NCBI GenBank assembly: GCA_964440525.1
Contig: CAYTTC010000010.1
Coordinates: forward strand, 1 to 64,000
Source: DASWJZ01 sp964440525
GTDB taxonomy: Bacteria; Pseudomonadota; Alphaproteobacteria; Rhizobiales; Afifellaceae
DNA length: 64,000 nucleotides
Direction of reading: 5' to 3'
Position 1 is the stretch's first letter. The number at the start of each line of letters is the position of its first letter. A program made the position numbers and the translations under genes. The notes under the pieces are model-generated. The model saw only the letters and a list, made by a program, of their open reading frames with translations, was not told the origin of the DNA and ran no database searches. This document shows positions 1 to 8,575 of the stretch, one piece after another.

Positions 1-181
1 TCCAAAGGTTGAAAGCGATTCGCTCCAGATCGGCCTCGGGCACGGCAAGCGCGGTTTCGCTGGCCGCCAGCTGGCGGCCGAGCCGATCGCCGCTTTCCCC
101 ATCGCGCGGCACGAGATTCAGCGCCGCAAAAGCCGCGTTTCTAGGGGTTGCGTTCCTGGAGGTCACGTTTTCGTCAAGCAT
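1..181 (-). CDS. Protein of unknown function, N-terminal part (runs off the window)
   Basis: The frame opens with an ATG at 181 on the minus strand and stays open to the window edge, giving 60 codons that begin MLDENVTSRNATPRNAAFAA. A GGAGG-type ribosome binding site lies about 8 bases upstream, which supports this start. The residues do not match the start of ClpA, the gene that often follows clpS, so this clpS is not followed directly by clpA. I see no recognisable domain or signal peptide. Its role is unknown and the C-terminus is outside the window. Confidence 0.55.
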   Translation of the reverse strand, partial: MLDENVTSRNATPRNAAFAALNLVPRDGESGDRLGRQLAASETALAVPEADLERIAFNLW

Positions 182-389
182 GAGGCCCGCCTCCATTAAG
201 CGGAAGAATGCCGTTCGACTCCCAGCCCCATGGCCGGCACGCACTTTTTGCACGCCCGCCGAGTCGCGAGGCTGACCCCAAAGCGGGGCAACTCTGTGGC
301 AGCGATGAGGAAATCAGGCGCGGCCTGAACGGCGCGTGAATAAGCTGTGAATAAGCGAGGAGGTGCGGGCCCCCGCGCTGCGGCAGAGG

Positions 390-695
390 CTATTCCTCCG
401 GCTCCGTCGTGAAGAGCAGCGGATAGCCCAGCTTGCGGCCGGCATCCGTTCCTTCGGTCGCCTTGGTTTCGGCAACGTCCCTTGTAAAGACGGCGACGAC
501 GCATGCGCCGCGTCTATGTGCGGTGATCATCACGCGATGCGCCTGATCCTCGCTCATGCGGAACACGCCCTTCAGCACCGTGACGACGAACTCGCGCGGC
601 GTGAAGTCGTCATTGACGAGAATGACTTTGTGCAGCTTCGGCCGCTCTGTCTTCGGCTTGGTCTTGGTGCGCGGCTTGATCTCGATGTTGCTCAT
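390..695 (-). CDS. clpS: ATP-dependent Clp protease adaptor ClpS (ClpS2-like)
   Basis: 101 residues. ClpS delivers proteins with destabilising N-terminal residues to the ClpAP protease in the cytoplasm. A flexible basic N-terminus (residues 1-20) precedes the core with LHKVILVNDDFTPREFVV, whose N-D-D residues line the N-degron pocket in known ClpS structures. The position that holds a gatekeeper Met in E. coli ClpS (NDDYTPMEF) is Arg here, and the protein ends FTTEPEE. Both traits resemble the stringent ClpS2 paralogue described in Agrobacterium. That assignment rests on recall of family sequences. The next gene downstream is not clpA, which also fits ClpS2. An AGGAG motif precedes the start. 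Bpt (35881-36627) is the enzyme that makes substrates for this adaptor. Confidence 0.93.
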   Translation of the reverse strand: MSNIEIKPRTKTKPKTERPKLHKVILVNDDFTPREFVVTVLKGVFRMSEDQAHRVMITAHRRGACVVAVFTRDVAETKATEGTDAGRKLGYPLLFTTEPEE

Positions 696-814
696 CGAGC
701 AATTCTACTCCTGACGACGGCAGCGGCAGAAGCACGTTGCTGACGCAGGCCGGAAGCGCTTTCTTCCGAAGGGCATTCTGCTTAACCTCCCGCACGGGAA
801 AGGGCGCGGGGGCC

Positions 815-1168
815 TCAGCGCAACGCCCATCGCCAAAGCAAGTAGACTTCGCCGATCGCGAACAACGATCCGAAGATCAGCTTGTTGTATCGCGCGAGCC
901 ATGCCGGAAGAAAGATGTCGAAATTGTCGGATCGATCCTTCGTGTAGCGCTCGGCCACTCCGGTCAGCGGACAGCGGAGGCGGTTGGCAGCGAGGATCAG
1001 GATCTCGACCCAGACGAGGAGGCTAAGCCATAGGGCAGAGCGAAGGCTTCCCAACCAAGTGACGAGCGGTATCGCCACGATCGCTGAGGCGAACACCGCC
1101 CAGGCGATCGTATGCACCATCCGGATGCGCCACAGCGCGCGATGGCACCCGGCGGGATCATCAGGCAT
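815..1168 (-). CDS. Small inner-membrane protein of unknown function
   Basis: 117 residues with three likely membrane segments, near residues 17-38, 44-62 and 95-113. Between segments two and three is a soluble stretch with a CPLTGVAERYT motif. This resembles the CPLT motif of small membrane proteins of the DUF2784 type, but I would not assign the family firmly. The gene starts 19 bases after the HIT gene on the same strand, so the two are probably co-transcribed. No catalytic motif is visible. The start at 1168 keeps the basic N-terminus before the first membrane helix. Confidence 0.7.
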   Translation of the reverse strand: MPDDPAGCHRALWRIRMVHTIAWAVFASAIVAIPLVTWLGSLRSALWLSLLVWVEILILAANRLRCPLTGVAERYTKDRSDNFDIFLPAWLARYNKLIFGSLFAIGEVYLLWRWALR

Positions 1169-1187
1169 GGGGATCCGCCTGTCCCGA

Positions 1188-1616
1188 TCAATCCATCGCC
1201 GCCTTGATCTTCTCCGCCTGCTCCTTGAGCATGTTCGAATCCGCTATGCCGCCTGCATGTGGCTTCAGCGGAACGCCCTCGAACCGCGGGATGATGTGGA
1301 AGTGCGTGTGGAACACCGTCTGGCCCGCGGCCGGCTCGTTGAACTGCATGACAAGGACACCCGGCGCATCGAAGGCCTGCTTCACGGCGCGGGCGACGCG
1401 CTGCACTGTCAGGATAGCGCGCTTCAGATCCTCCTCGCCGATATCGAGGATGTTCCGCGACCGCCCCTTCGGAATCACCAGCGTGTGGCCCTCTCCCTGT
1501 GGCATGACATCCATGATGACGAGGACATGCTCGTCCTCGAACACCTTCGTAGACGGCAACTCGCCGCGGAGGATTTTGGCGAAGATGTTGCTTGCGTCAT
1601 AGGTGGGGGTCGTCAT
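1188..1616 (-). CDS. HIT family protein (histidine-triad nucleotide hydrolase)
   Basis: 142 residues, the normal size for Hint-branch HIT proteins. These hydrolyse nucleoside phosphoramidates and aminoacyl-adenylates in the cytoplasm. The signature HTHFHII lies at residues 103-109, and the middle His (105) is the expected nucleophile. The N-terminus has the family pattern NIFAKILRGELPSTKVFEDE and the centre has GHTLVIPKGR. It is the first gene of a short minus-strand group with the membrane protein downstream. The start at 1616 is the only one that retains the conserved N-terminal strand. The physiological substrate cannot be read from sequence. Confidence 0.92.
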   Translation of the reverse strand: MTTPTYDASNIFAKILRGELPSTKVFEDEHVLVIMDVMPQGEGHTLVIPKGRSRNILDIGEEDLKRAILTVQRVARAVKQAFDAPGVLVMQFNEPAAGQTVFHTHFHIIPRFEGVPLKPHAGGIADSNMLKEQAEKIKAAMD

Positions 1617-1663
1617 TCACGAACCTCGTAACTTATCGCGGGCCGCCACTGTTACGGAATGGG

Positions 1664-1684
1664 TGCCCGGATCAAGTCCGGGCA
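1664..1684. repeat. Short palindromic repeat (alphaproteobacterial REP-like unit)
   Basis: TGCCCGGA at 1664-1671 and TCCGGGCA at 1677-1684 form a perfect 8-bp stem around TCAAG. The flanks GGAATGGG and TGACGACAAG are typical of a palindrome scattered through intergenic regions of many alphaproteobacterial genomes. It lies between the HIT start and the end of the DUF482 gene. It may form a hairpin in a transcript, but there is no U-tract, so a terminator role is unproven. I see no other copy in this window. Confidence 0.65.
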
Positions 1685-1706
1685 TGACGACAAGAGAAGG
1701 CATGCA

Positions 1707-2978
1707 TCACCCCGTGGCATCCCCTCGTGCATCTTCCTCATGCCGAAAAGGCGCGTGCTCGGCCAGGACCTCGCCCTGCAACGCGATCTCTTGGCGCTCG
1801 GCTTCGAGATAATTCGCCACCGCGCGGCGGAAATTCGGGTCGGCGATGTAGTGCGCCGAATGCGTGGTTTTGGGGAGATAGCCGCGCGCTAGCTTGTGCG
1901 CGCCCTGCGCGCCGGCCTCGACGCGCTTCAGGCCGTGCGCCAGCGCGAAGTCGATTGCCTGGTAATAGCAGACCTCGAAATGCAGGCAGGGGTGCTCCTC
2001 GACCGCCCCCCAATAGCGGCCGTAGAGCGCGTCGGACCCGATGAGGTTCAACGCGCCGGCGATCCAGCGCCCGTTCCGCTTCGCCATGATGAGGAGAATT
2101 TTTTCCGCCATCCGCTCGCCGAGGAGCGAGAAGAAGCGGCGGTTCAGATAGGGCTGGCCCCATTTTCGCGAGCCGGTGTCTATATAGAACTCGAAGAAGG
2201 AATCCCAGGCGGCTTCGGTCACGTCGCGTCCCGTCAGCCACTTGATCTCGATGCCAGTGCCGAGGGCATCGCTCCGCTCCTTGCGGATCGCCTTTCGCTT
2301 GCGCGAGGTGAGCGCGGCGAGGAACCCGTCGAAATTCCCAAAATTTTCGTCGGTCCAGTGGAACTGCTGGTCGGTGCGGCGGAGGTATCCCATGTCGGCG
2401 AGAAGCGCGCCGTCCTCCTCCGGCAGGAAGGTCACATGCCCGGAGGAGACGCCCATGCGGCGCGTCATCTCGATGAGGCCCGCCGCCATCATCCGCTTGC
2501 GCTCCGCCTCGCCGGGTCCAGGTCGGGTCAGGATGCGCGGCCCGGTCACCGGCGTAAAGGGGACGCTCACCTGCAGCTTTGGGTAATAGCGCCCGCCGGC
2601 CCGCTCGAAGGCCTCGGCCCAGCCCCAGTCGAAGACGTATTCGCCTTGCGAATGCGATTTCACATAGCAAGGCATGACTGCGCTCGGCTTCACGCTGTCC
2701 GAATCCAAATCGGCATTTTCGATCAAAATCGCATGCCGCGGTGTCCATCCGCTGCGATTTGAGACCGTGCCAGAGCGCTCGAGCGCCTCCAGAAAGTCCC
2801 ACGATACAAACGGGTTATAGGGCTTGGCTGCAGCGGGTCCTGAGTTCAACGCAGCAGCCGCAACGACGTGGCCGTTGTCCCAGCCGGGGTTGGCGCAGGA
2901 ATCCCAAACACTTCGGTCGATCTCGGCGAGGCCGGAGAGCAGCCTGATTGACGGCGTGGGTGTCGTTGTCGCGCCCAT
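1707..2978 (-). CDS. GNAT-fold acyltransferase of the DUF482/FemAB-like family
   Basis: 423 residues, cytoplasmic. The sequence resembles the DUF482 (peptidogalycan biosynthesis/recognition) family of FemAB-like double GNAT proteins throughout. Landmarks are NPFVSWDFLEALERSG near residue 55, a middle block SRKRKAIRKERSDAL, and a C-terminal block with GRYWGAVEEHPCLHFEVCYY and EAGAQGAHKLARGYLP. Family members are presumed N-acyltransferases, with substrates not established in general. It is followed by the repeat at 1664 and preceded on the same strand, 83 bases upstream, by the glycerophosphodiesterase gene. The length fits the usual 380-430 residues. Confidence 0.85.
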   Translation of the reverse strand: MGATTTPTPSIRLLSGLAEIDRSVWDSCANPGWDNGHVVAAAALNSGPAAAKPYNPFVSWDFLEALERSGTVSNRSGWTPRHAILIENADLDSDSVKPSAVMPCYVKSHSQGEYVFDWGWAEAFERAGGRYYPKLQVSVPFTPVTGPRILTRPGPGEAERKRMMAAGLIEMTRRMGVSSGHVTFLPEEDGALLADMGYLRRTDQQFHWTDENFGNFDGFLAALTSRKRKAIRKERSDALGTGIEIKWLTGRDVTEAAWDSFFEFYIDTGSRKWGQPYLNRRFFSLLGERMAEKILLIMAKRNGRWIAGALNLIGSDALYGRYWGAVEEHPCLHFEVCYYQAIDFALAHGLKRVEAGAQGAHKLARGYLPKTTHSAHYIADPNFRRAVANYLEAERQEIALQGEVLAEHAPFRHEEDARGDATG

Positions 2979-3061
2979 GTCCGAGAGCTTAGGGGCAAAA
3001 GGCGACGGCGCAATTGCGCCTTCTGCCGCTGGAGCAGATCATGCTCAAACAGAATGGGACT

Positions 3062-3778
3062 CTAGGGCGCGAAACCCTCGAAAGTGATCTGATCCGCCCA
3101 CGTTTTTGCCTTCTGGAACTGGGACTTGGTGCGCACCGTCCAGCAGATCAGCGGGATGCTGAGGAGCCGGCGGGCGATGATCGGCATCGGCGTCGGCAGA
3201 TCGTCGATAGCGTAGCAAACGAACTCGACGCCGAGGTTTAGCGCGGTTTTCAGATGTCGCGGCCCCTCCCGCCAGCCGCCCGCCGCGATGAGCCCGCGCG
3301 GAAGATTCGGGTCGGCGGCCTTCACCTCGGCGAGCAATGCCGGCTCGAACGACATCAGCGCGGCCGGGCCGGCGTAGCGCTTCAGGCGCTCCACCACCTC
3401 CCAGGCAAGGCCCGCGTCGCGACCAGGAATGTGCTTCAGCTCCATGACGAGGGACACACGCCCCGCGGCCAGCGCCAGCAGCTCGTCGAGCGTCGGAATC
3501 CACTCGCCGGTGCCGGCAACCCGCAGATCGCCGAGCTCGGCGGCCGTCCTGTCGCGGACCGAGCCGGGCTCTCCCGTCAGCCGCTCGAGGTCGTGGTCGT
3601 GGAACACGACAGGGACGCCGTCGGCGGAGACCTGCAGGTCGCATTCGACGGCATAGCGGGCGTCGACCGCGGCATCGAAGGCGGCGAGCGTGTTCTCCGG
3701 CCGCCCGCGCTGAATGTCATGATAGCCGCGGTGGGCGATCGGGCGCGCCGTGAGCCACCGCAGCCGGTCCCGCGTCAT
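3062..3778 (-). CDS. Glycerophosphodiester phosphodiesterase
   Basis: 238 residues, a single GDPD TIM-barrel with no signal peptide, so probably cytoplasmic. It should cleave deacylated phospholipids such as glycerophosphocholine to sn-glycerol-3-phosphate and an alcohol. Catalytic landmarks are AHRGYHD near residues 16-22, PENTLAAF with the metal-binding Glu, VECDLQ, and the general acid-base His motif VFHDHDLERLT near residues 58-68. The DUF482 gene follows on the same strand, so the pair may be one transcript. The ATG at 3778 is followed by a conserved WLTARPIAHRG, which supports the start. Confidence 0.92.
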   Translation of the reverse strand: MTRDRLRWLTARPIAHRGYHDIQRGRPENTLAAFDAAVDARYAVECDLQVSADGVPVVFHDHDLERLTGEPGSVRDRTAAELGDLRVAGTGEWIPTLDELLALAAGRVSLVMELKHIPGRDAGLAWEVVERLKRYAGPAALMSFEPALLAEVKAADPNLPRGLIAAGGWREGPRHLKTALNLGVEFVCYAIDDLPTPMPIIARRLLSIPLICWTVRTKSQFQKAKTWADQITFEGFAP

Positions 3779-3945
3779 GTCGCTCTCTCAGGCGACGGTG
3801 ACGATGGCGGTGTCGTCCATTGCTTTATCCCCCGAGGAAGGCGTACGGGATCGCTGGCTATTCATCAAGCGTCATTAGGGTTATCGGCTAGCGAGCGGAT
3901 CCGCCGACGCCGCGCTTTCGCCGCAGTCTGGAGTTCAATGACCTC

Positions 3946-4785
3946 ATGACGTTATCGAGATTCATTCATTTTGCGCTTGTGCCGCTGGCGGTGGCGTCGA
4001 GCGGGGCGTACGCCCAGACGGCGCTGTCGCTCCGCAACATCATCGCGCCGCACCGCGCCGTCTACGACATCAGCCTGGCGCGCACCGAACAAGGCTCCGG
4101 CGTATCGAGCGCCAAGGGTCGCATGGTCTTCGAGGTCACGGGCAGTGCCTGCGAAGGCTACCGCATGCGCCAGCGCATGGTCGTCAATATCGGCGACGAA
4201 GAGGGAAATCTCGGTCTGCTCGACTTTCAGATCAGCACCTTCGAGTCAGGCGATGGCGACGTCTACAACTTCGATTCGCGAACGACATTGAACGAGGAGG
4301 TGGTCGAGGTGGTCGAAGGAGAGGCGCGGCGGACCGGCTCCAAGATCGAGGTCAGTCTGAAACAGCCCTCCGAGAAAAAAGTCTTGCTGGATAGCGGCGT
4401 GCTGTTCCCGAGCCAGCACCTCCAGGCCATCATCGACGCAGCGGTCGCCCACCGCAAATTCCTTTCCGCCGACATTTACGAGGGCGCCGGCACGGGCGAA
4501 GGGAGCGACGCCGCCGCGGCCGCGATCGGCGGCGCGATGCCGATCGGCGTCGACAGCCCGCTCAGGGACGGCATTCGCCGTTGGCCGGTCTCCGTCGGCT
4601 ATTTCGAGCCGACGAAGGCGACCGACAACGGGCTCGGCGAGGAATTGCCGACCTATCAGATGAGCTTCACGCTCTACGAGAACGGCGTGACAAACGATCT
4701 GGTGATGGACTACGGCGACTATGCCCTGTCTGGCTCGCTGGAAAAGATCGAAGCACTCGCGAAGCCCGACTGCGCCTCACGCTGA
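3946..4785 (+). CDS. eipB: Cell-envelope integrity protein EipB (DUF1849)
   Basis: 279 residues with a signal peptide (residues 1-23, cleavage after AYA), so periplasmic. It resembles EipB of Brucella and Caulobacter, a beta-spiral protein needed for envelope integrity. The family-defining pair of cysteines, which form an internal disulfide in Brucella EipB, is present at residues 69 (SACEGY) and 276 (KPDCASR). The C-terminal half has YQMSFTLYENGV and a DYGDYAL block. The gene stands alone on the plus strand and converges with the polymerase gene, the two coding ends overlapping by 9 bases. The 167-base region before it is divergent from the GDPD gene and should hold its promoter. Confidence 0.9.
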   Translation: MTLSRFIHFALVPLAVASSGAYAQTALSLRNIIAPHRAVYDISLARTEQGSGVSSAKGRMVFEVTGSACEGYRMRQRMVVNIGDEEGNLGLLDFQISTFESGDGDVYNFDSRTTLNEEVVEVVEGEARRTGSKIEVSLKQPSEKKVLLDSGVLFPSQHLQAIIDAAVAHRKFLSADIYEGAGTGEGSDAAAAAIGGAMPIGVDSPLRDGIRRWPVSVGYFEPTKATDNGLGEELPTYQMSFTLYENGVTNDLVMDYGDYALSGSLEKIEALAKPDCASR

Positions 4786-6132
4786 GCGTTTTCCGCCAGA
4801 GCGCTTCGCCGAAAATGTGAGCCCCAGCGCGAGCCCGTCGGGACCGAAGCGGTCACGAATCTCATCCATGGCACGTTCGGCCCTGGCGCGCTTTTCCGCT
4901 CCCGCATCGAGCAGATCCGGCGGCTCCACGAGCCCCGCCTCGCCAAGCTCGGCAACACCGATGCCGATGAGCCGGAAGCGCGTCCCGTCGAGCTCTTTCA
5001 CGAGAAGGCTTTGGCCCGCGCGGAAGATACGGTCGGCGAGGTCGGTGTGGACATCGAGGCGGACGTTCCGGGTGCGCAGGCGAAATTCCCCGGTCTTCAG
5101 CTTGAGCACGACAACCCGCCCAGAGATGCCTTGCCGCTTCAGCCGTTCTGAGACGCGCTCAGACAGGCGGCGTAGGATCGGGAGCAGCTCGGCCGCATTG
5201 GCAAGATCCCGATCGAACGTTGTCTCAGCCGAAACGCTCTTCGCCTTTCGCTCGGGAACGACAATGCGGTCGTCCTCTCCGTGCGCCAGGCGGGCAAGCC
5301 TGATCCCGATGCTGCCGTAGCGCTTTGCGAGGTCGCGTTCGTCGCGTTTCTGCAGATCGGCGATGCGGGTGAGCCCGTCGCGGGCAAGCCGCTCCTGCAT
5401 CTTCTTGCCGACGCCCCAGATGACCGAAACCGGCTGCGACGCCAGGAAGGGGAGAGTCTCCGCCCGCCCGATCGCCGCAAAGCCACGCGGCTTGTCGAGA
5501 TCGGATGCGATCTTGGCCAAAAACTTGTTGTGGCTCAGTCCGATCGACACGCTGACGCCGATCTCGCTTTCGACGCGCTGCTGGAAACGGGCGAGGGTGA
5601 GGGCCGGCGGCGCGTGGTGCAGCCGGTCGGTGCCGGTCAGATCGAGAAACGCCTCGTCGATCGAAAGCGGCTCGACGGCCGGCGTCAGGGCGAGCATCAA
5701 CTCGCGCACATCACGCCCGACGCGCGCGTATTTCGCCATGTCGGGGACGATGACGACCGCGTGGGGGCAGGCCTTCAGCGCCTTGAACATGGGCATGGCC
5801 GAGCGGACGCCGAACGTCCGCGCGACGTAGCATGCCGTCGCCACAACGCCGCGCCCCCCGCCGCCGCCGACGATCACCGGCCGATCGGCGAGGCTCGGGT
5901 CGTCGCGCTTTTCCACCGCCGCATAGAAGGCGTCACAATCGACGTGGGCGATGGCGAGCGCAAAGAGCTCCGGGTGGGAGACAACCCGCGGGCTTCCGCA
6001 ATCGGCACAGCGATCCGCCTTGCCTGCCGAATGTGCCAGGCAATCGCGGCAGAGCGTGACGGAAGCGACATGCGGCACGATGTCCACTCTGCGACCGCCC
6101 GTCTGCGCGGGCAAGGCCCGGCTGCGGCGCAT
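4777..6132 (-). CDS. dinB: DNA polymerase IV (Y-family translesion polymerase) with N-terminal zinc-knuckle
   Basis: 451 residues, longer than E. coli DinB (351). The extension is N-terminal and carries two CxxC pairs (Cys28, Cys31, Cys42, Cys45), probably a zinc ribbon, a form common in rhizobial DinB. The palm metal ligands are in HVDCDAFYAA (Asp65) and SIDEAF (Asp159, Glu160). The thumb motif GVGKKMQERL and a little-finger domain follow from about residue 300. It copies past damaged bases with low fidelity. It converges with eipB (9-base overlap) and is divergent from divK, sharing a 143-base promoter region. I saw no LexA-type operator there. Confidence 0.93.
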   Translation of the reverse strand: MRRSRALPAQTGGRRVDIVPHVASVTLCRDCLAHSAGKADRCADCGSPRVVSHPELFALAIAHVDCDAFYAAVEKRDDPSLADRPVIVGGGGGRGVVATACYVARTFGVRSAMPMFKALKACPHAVVIVPDMAKYARVGRDVRELMLALTPAVEPLSIDEAFLDLTGTDRLHHAPPALTLARFQQRVESEIGVSVSIGLSHNKFLAKIASDLDKPRGFAAIGRAETLPFLASQPVSVIWGVGKKMQERLARDGLTRIADLQKRDERDLAKRYGSIGIRLARLAHGEDDRIVVPERKAKSVSAETTFDRDLANAAELLPILRRLSERVSERLKRQGISGRVVVLKLKTGEFRLRTRNVRLDVHTDLADRIFRAGQSLLVKELDGTRFRLIGIGVAELGEAGLVEPPDLLDAGAEKRARAERAMDEIRDRFGPDGLALGLTFSAKRSGGKRSA

Positions 6133-6275
6133 CTTCTGACTCCGGCTGTTCCGCTTCTGTTCAGGGTCGCCGCCGCGTTGATTTGCGTTTCCTTAAGCGC
6201 CGCCATGCTTCATGGAATTGGACAGGGAATCGCGAATAATCGCCGCCGACAGGCACGAGGTTAGGGATTGGCGTC

Positions 6276-6647
6276 ATGACAAAGACGGTCATGATCGTTG
6301 AGGACAATGAGCTCAACATGAAGCTCTTCAACGATCTGTTGCGCGCCAATGGCTACATCACGCTTCCGATGCGCAACGGCTACGAGGCGCTCGACGCCCT
6401 CAAGGAGCATCGGCCCGACCTCATCATTATGGACATCCAGCTGCCGGAGATTTCCGGGCTGGAGGTGACGAAGCGGATCAAGCAGGACGAGGCGCTCCGC
6501 TCCATCCCCGTCATCGCGGTGACCGCTTTCGCCATGAAGGGCGACGAAGAGCGCATCCGTCAGGGCGGGTGCGAGGGCTATCTGTCCAAGCCGATTTCGG
6601 TCGCCAGCTTCATCGCGACCGTGAAGTCTTTCGTCGGCGACGCTTAG
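6276..6647 (+). CDS. divK: Single-domain response regulator DivK
   Basis: 123 residues, a lone receiver domain. The acidic pocket is VEDN at residues 8-11, the phospho-acceptor is Asp53 in IIMDIQLPEISG, and the switch residues are Thr in AVTAFA and Lys in YLSKPIS. In Caulobacter and Brucella DivK is phosphorylated or dephosphorylated by PleC/DivJ-type kinases and acts through DivL-CckA to lower CtrA activity. It is followed by pleD, the conserved alphaproteobacterial order, with 9 bases between them, so the two are one transcript. Confidence 0.97.
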   Translation: MTKTVMIVEDNELNMKLFNDLLRANGYITLPMRNGYEALDALKEHRPDLIIMDIQLPEISGLEVTKRIKQDEALRSIPVIAVTAFAMKGDEERIRQGGCEGYLSKPISVASFIATVKSFVGDA

Positions 6648-6656
6648 AGGCAGCAC

Positions 6657-8024
6657 GTGACCTCGCGCATTCTCGTCGTCGATGATGTAGCCGCCAATGT
6701 GCGGCTGCTGGAATCCAGGCTGCAGGCCGAATACTTCGACGTGCGCACGGCGCACAGCGGTCGCGAGGCGCTGGCGCTCGCCGACACCGAGCGCATGGAT
6801 ATCGTGCTGCTCGACGTGATGATGCCGGACATGACCGGATTTGAGGTCTGCGCCGCGTTGAAGGCCAATCCGCGCACCGCGCATATCCCGGTCATCATGG
6901 TCACGTCGCTCGATCAGGCGGAGGATCGTGTGAAGGGCCTCGAATGTGGCGCCGACGATTTCCTCACCAAGCCGGTCGACGACGTGGCGTTGGTGACGCG
7001 GGTGAAGAGCCTGTTGCGGCTCAAGATGGTGACGGACGAGCTGGAGCTTCGTGCCACCGCCATGAAGTCGGTCGGATTGACCGCGGCGGCAGCCATCGGC
7101 GACAGCGCGGAAAACGCCGGGCGCATCCTCGTCGTCGACGATCGCGGTAACTCGATCCAGCGAATACGGCAGGCGCTGCGGCGACCGTTCGAGATCGAGA
7201 TCACCGGGAATCCCGCCGAGGCCATCGATCTGGCGCGAAGTCGTGATTTCGATCTCATCATGATCAGCCTGTCGCTCAAGGCTGGCGACGGCCTAAGGCT
7301 ATGCACGCAGATCAAGACGATCGACGGGCTCAGGCAGACCCCGGTGCTGCTCATCACCGACGCGAATGAAACGCAAATGGTGTTGCGGGCGCTCGATCTC
7401 GGCGTCAACGATTACATCATCCGGCCGATCGACTCGAACGAGTTGAGAGCGCGCGTCCGTACGCAGCTTCGCCGCAAGCTCTATCAGGACCGCCTCCGCA
7501 ACATGGTCACCAAGGCGGTGGAGTTCGCGATCACCGATCCGCTGACGGGACTTCACAATCGCCGCTACCTTGATGCGCATCTGCGATCGGCTCTCTCCCG
7601 CGCCGAGGCGACCGAAAAGCCGGTCTGCGTGCTGATCTTCGACATCGACCATTTCAAGGATGTCAACGACGCCCACGGGCACGACGCCGGCGACGAAGTT
7701 CTGAAGGGCTTCTCAGACCGCCTGCGATTGGGCGTGCGCGGCATCGATCTGGTTTCGCGCTACGGCGGCGAGGAGTTCCTGCTCGTCATGCCGGACACGG
7801 AAGCAGATTATGCCGCGGCGGTCGCGGAGCGGCTCCGGAGCGACGTCGAAAAGGTTTCGTTCGAGACAAATTCCGGTGCGGCGATCCCGGTCACTGTCAG
7901 TATCGGCATTGCCGAATGGCGGGGCCCGTCGGACACGCCCGACACGCTCATCAAACGCGCCGATCAGGCGCTCTTTGCGGCCAAGCGGGCCGGCCGCAAT
8001 CGCGTGGTGGCAAGCGCTGCCTGA
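6657..8024 (+). CDS. pleD: Diguanylate cyclase response regulator PleD
   Basis: 455 residues starting at a GTG 9 bases after divK. The domain order is REC1 (residues 1-120, phospho-acceptor Asp53 in LLDVMMPD), a second REC-like domain (about 150-270) whose acceptor position reads MISLSL without Asp, then GGDEF (about 290-455). The active site is RYGGEEFLL. An RxxD inhibitory site (RGID) sits five residues before it, as in c-di-GMP-feedback-controlled cyclases. PleD makes c-di-GMP at the cell pole during the motile-to-sessile transition in Caulobacter. The degenerate second REC matches the dimerisation adaptor of known PleD. Confidence 0.96.
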   Translation: MTSRILVVDDVAANVRLLESRLQAEYFDVRTAHSGREALALADTERMDIVLLDVMMPDMTGFEVCAALKANPRTAHIPVIMVTSLDQAEDRVKGLECGADDFLTKPVDDVALVTRVKSLLRLKMVTDELELRATAMKSVGLTAAAAIGDSAENAGRILVVDDRGNSIQRIRQALRRPFEIEITGNPAEAIDLARSRDFDLIMISLSLKAGDGLRLCTQIKTIDGLRQTPVLLITDANETQMVLRALDLGVNDYIIRPIDSNELRARVRTQLRRKLYQDRLRNMVTKAVEFAITDPLTGLHNRRYLDAHLRSALSRAEATEKPVCVLIFDIDHFKDVNDAHGHDAGDEVLKGFSDRLRLGVRGIDLVSRYGGEEFLLVMPDTEADYAAAVAERLRSDVEKVSFETNSGAAIPVTVSIGIAEWRGPSDTPDTLIKRADQALFAAKRAGRNRVVASAA

Positions 8025-8351
8025 GAGTGCGGCAAAACGCTGAATTGCTTCAATTTTCGCTACAGTTTTAACCAAGTGTGAACCATCCGGTAGCATTGCG
8101 CCGGCACATGGGCTTGATTGCATTGGGCGGGGAGGCAGCGCGGGCGTCGCGCGGCACTTCAAGAACCCGAATACCCCATGGATTTGCTCAGGTCCGCCGC
8201 ATCTCCTGGGTCCGTGGGGTCGGCCGGTCGGACGTGGTGAGTGGCCTCCTCGTACAGCCACGCTCCGGCCGGCCACTTTCCTCAAGAGAGCAGAACTCCG
8301 AACATAAAAAAGGCGCCCTTCGGCGCCTTTCGATCGAGCGTTTTGCTCGCT
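8025..8351. other. Non-coding gap between pleD and rpmG
   Basis: 327 bases between two convergent genes. The right-hand end contains the rpmG terminator at 8309-8330. Short frames exist on both strands, but none has a convincing ribosome binding site or protein-like composition. I found no tRNA or recognised RNA. The pleD transcript must end here, but I see no hairpin with a U-tract on the plus strand apart from the shared one near 8309. Confidence 0.6.
8309..8330 (-). terminator. Intrinsic terminator of rpmG
   Basis: On the minus strand AAAGGCGCC, GAAG and GGCGCCTTT form a 9-bp stem with a GAAG tetraloop, followed by further T residues (8305-8308 read A on the plus strand). It lies 21 bases after the rpmG stop codon. 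The flanking A and T runs make it potentially bidirectional, so it could also end the pleD transcript. Confidence 0.85.
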
Positions 8352-8519
8352 TTACTTGATCTTCGCTTCCTTGAAGAGAACGTGTTTTCTCGCCTTCGGA
8401 TCGTATTTCCGGAGCGAGAGCTTTTCCGTCATGGTGCGGGTGTTCTTCTTCGCCACGTAGAAGAAACCGGTTCCTTCCTCGCTGACGAGGCGAATTTTCA
8501 CGGTTGCGGCCTTGGCCAT
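8352..8519 (-). CDS. rpmG: 50S ribosomal protein L33
   Basis: 55 residues, beginning MAKAATVKIRLVSEEGTGFF. This is the standard length and sequence of the cysteine-free L33 type used by most proteobacteria, with the KKNTRTMTEKLSLRKYDP core and a C-terminus KEAKIK. An upstream in-frame ATG would add 20 residues not found in L33, so the ATG at 8519 is chosen. It lies downstream of rnr and the MFS gene on the same strand with a strong terminator behind it. Lacking the zinc CxxC pairs, it is the zinc-independent form. Confidence 0.97.
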   Translation of the reverse strand: MAKAATVKIRLVSEEGTGFFYVAKKNTRTMTEKLSLRKYDPKARKHVLFKEAKIK

Positions 8520-8575
8520 CGACGCGATCCTTGATGTGTCTTCGATTGGTGAGATGCGGCCTGCGAGGCTGCAAG

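Noticed and set aside
6133..6275. CtrA or LexA site in the dinB-divK gap
   Set aside because: Neither TTAA-N7-TTAA nor a GAAC-N7-GTTC pattern is present.
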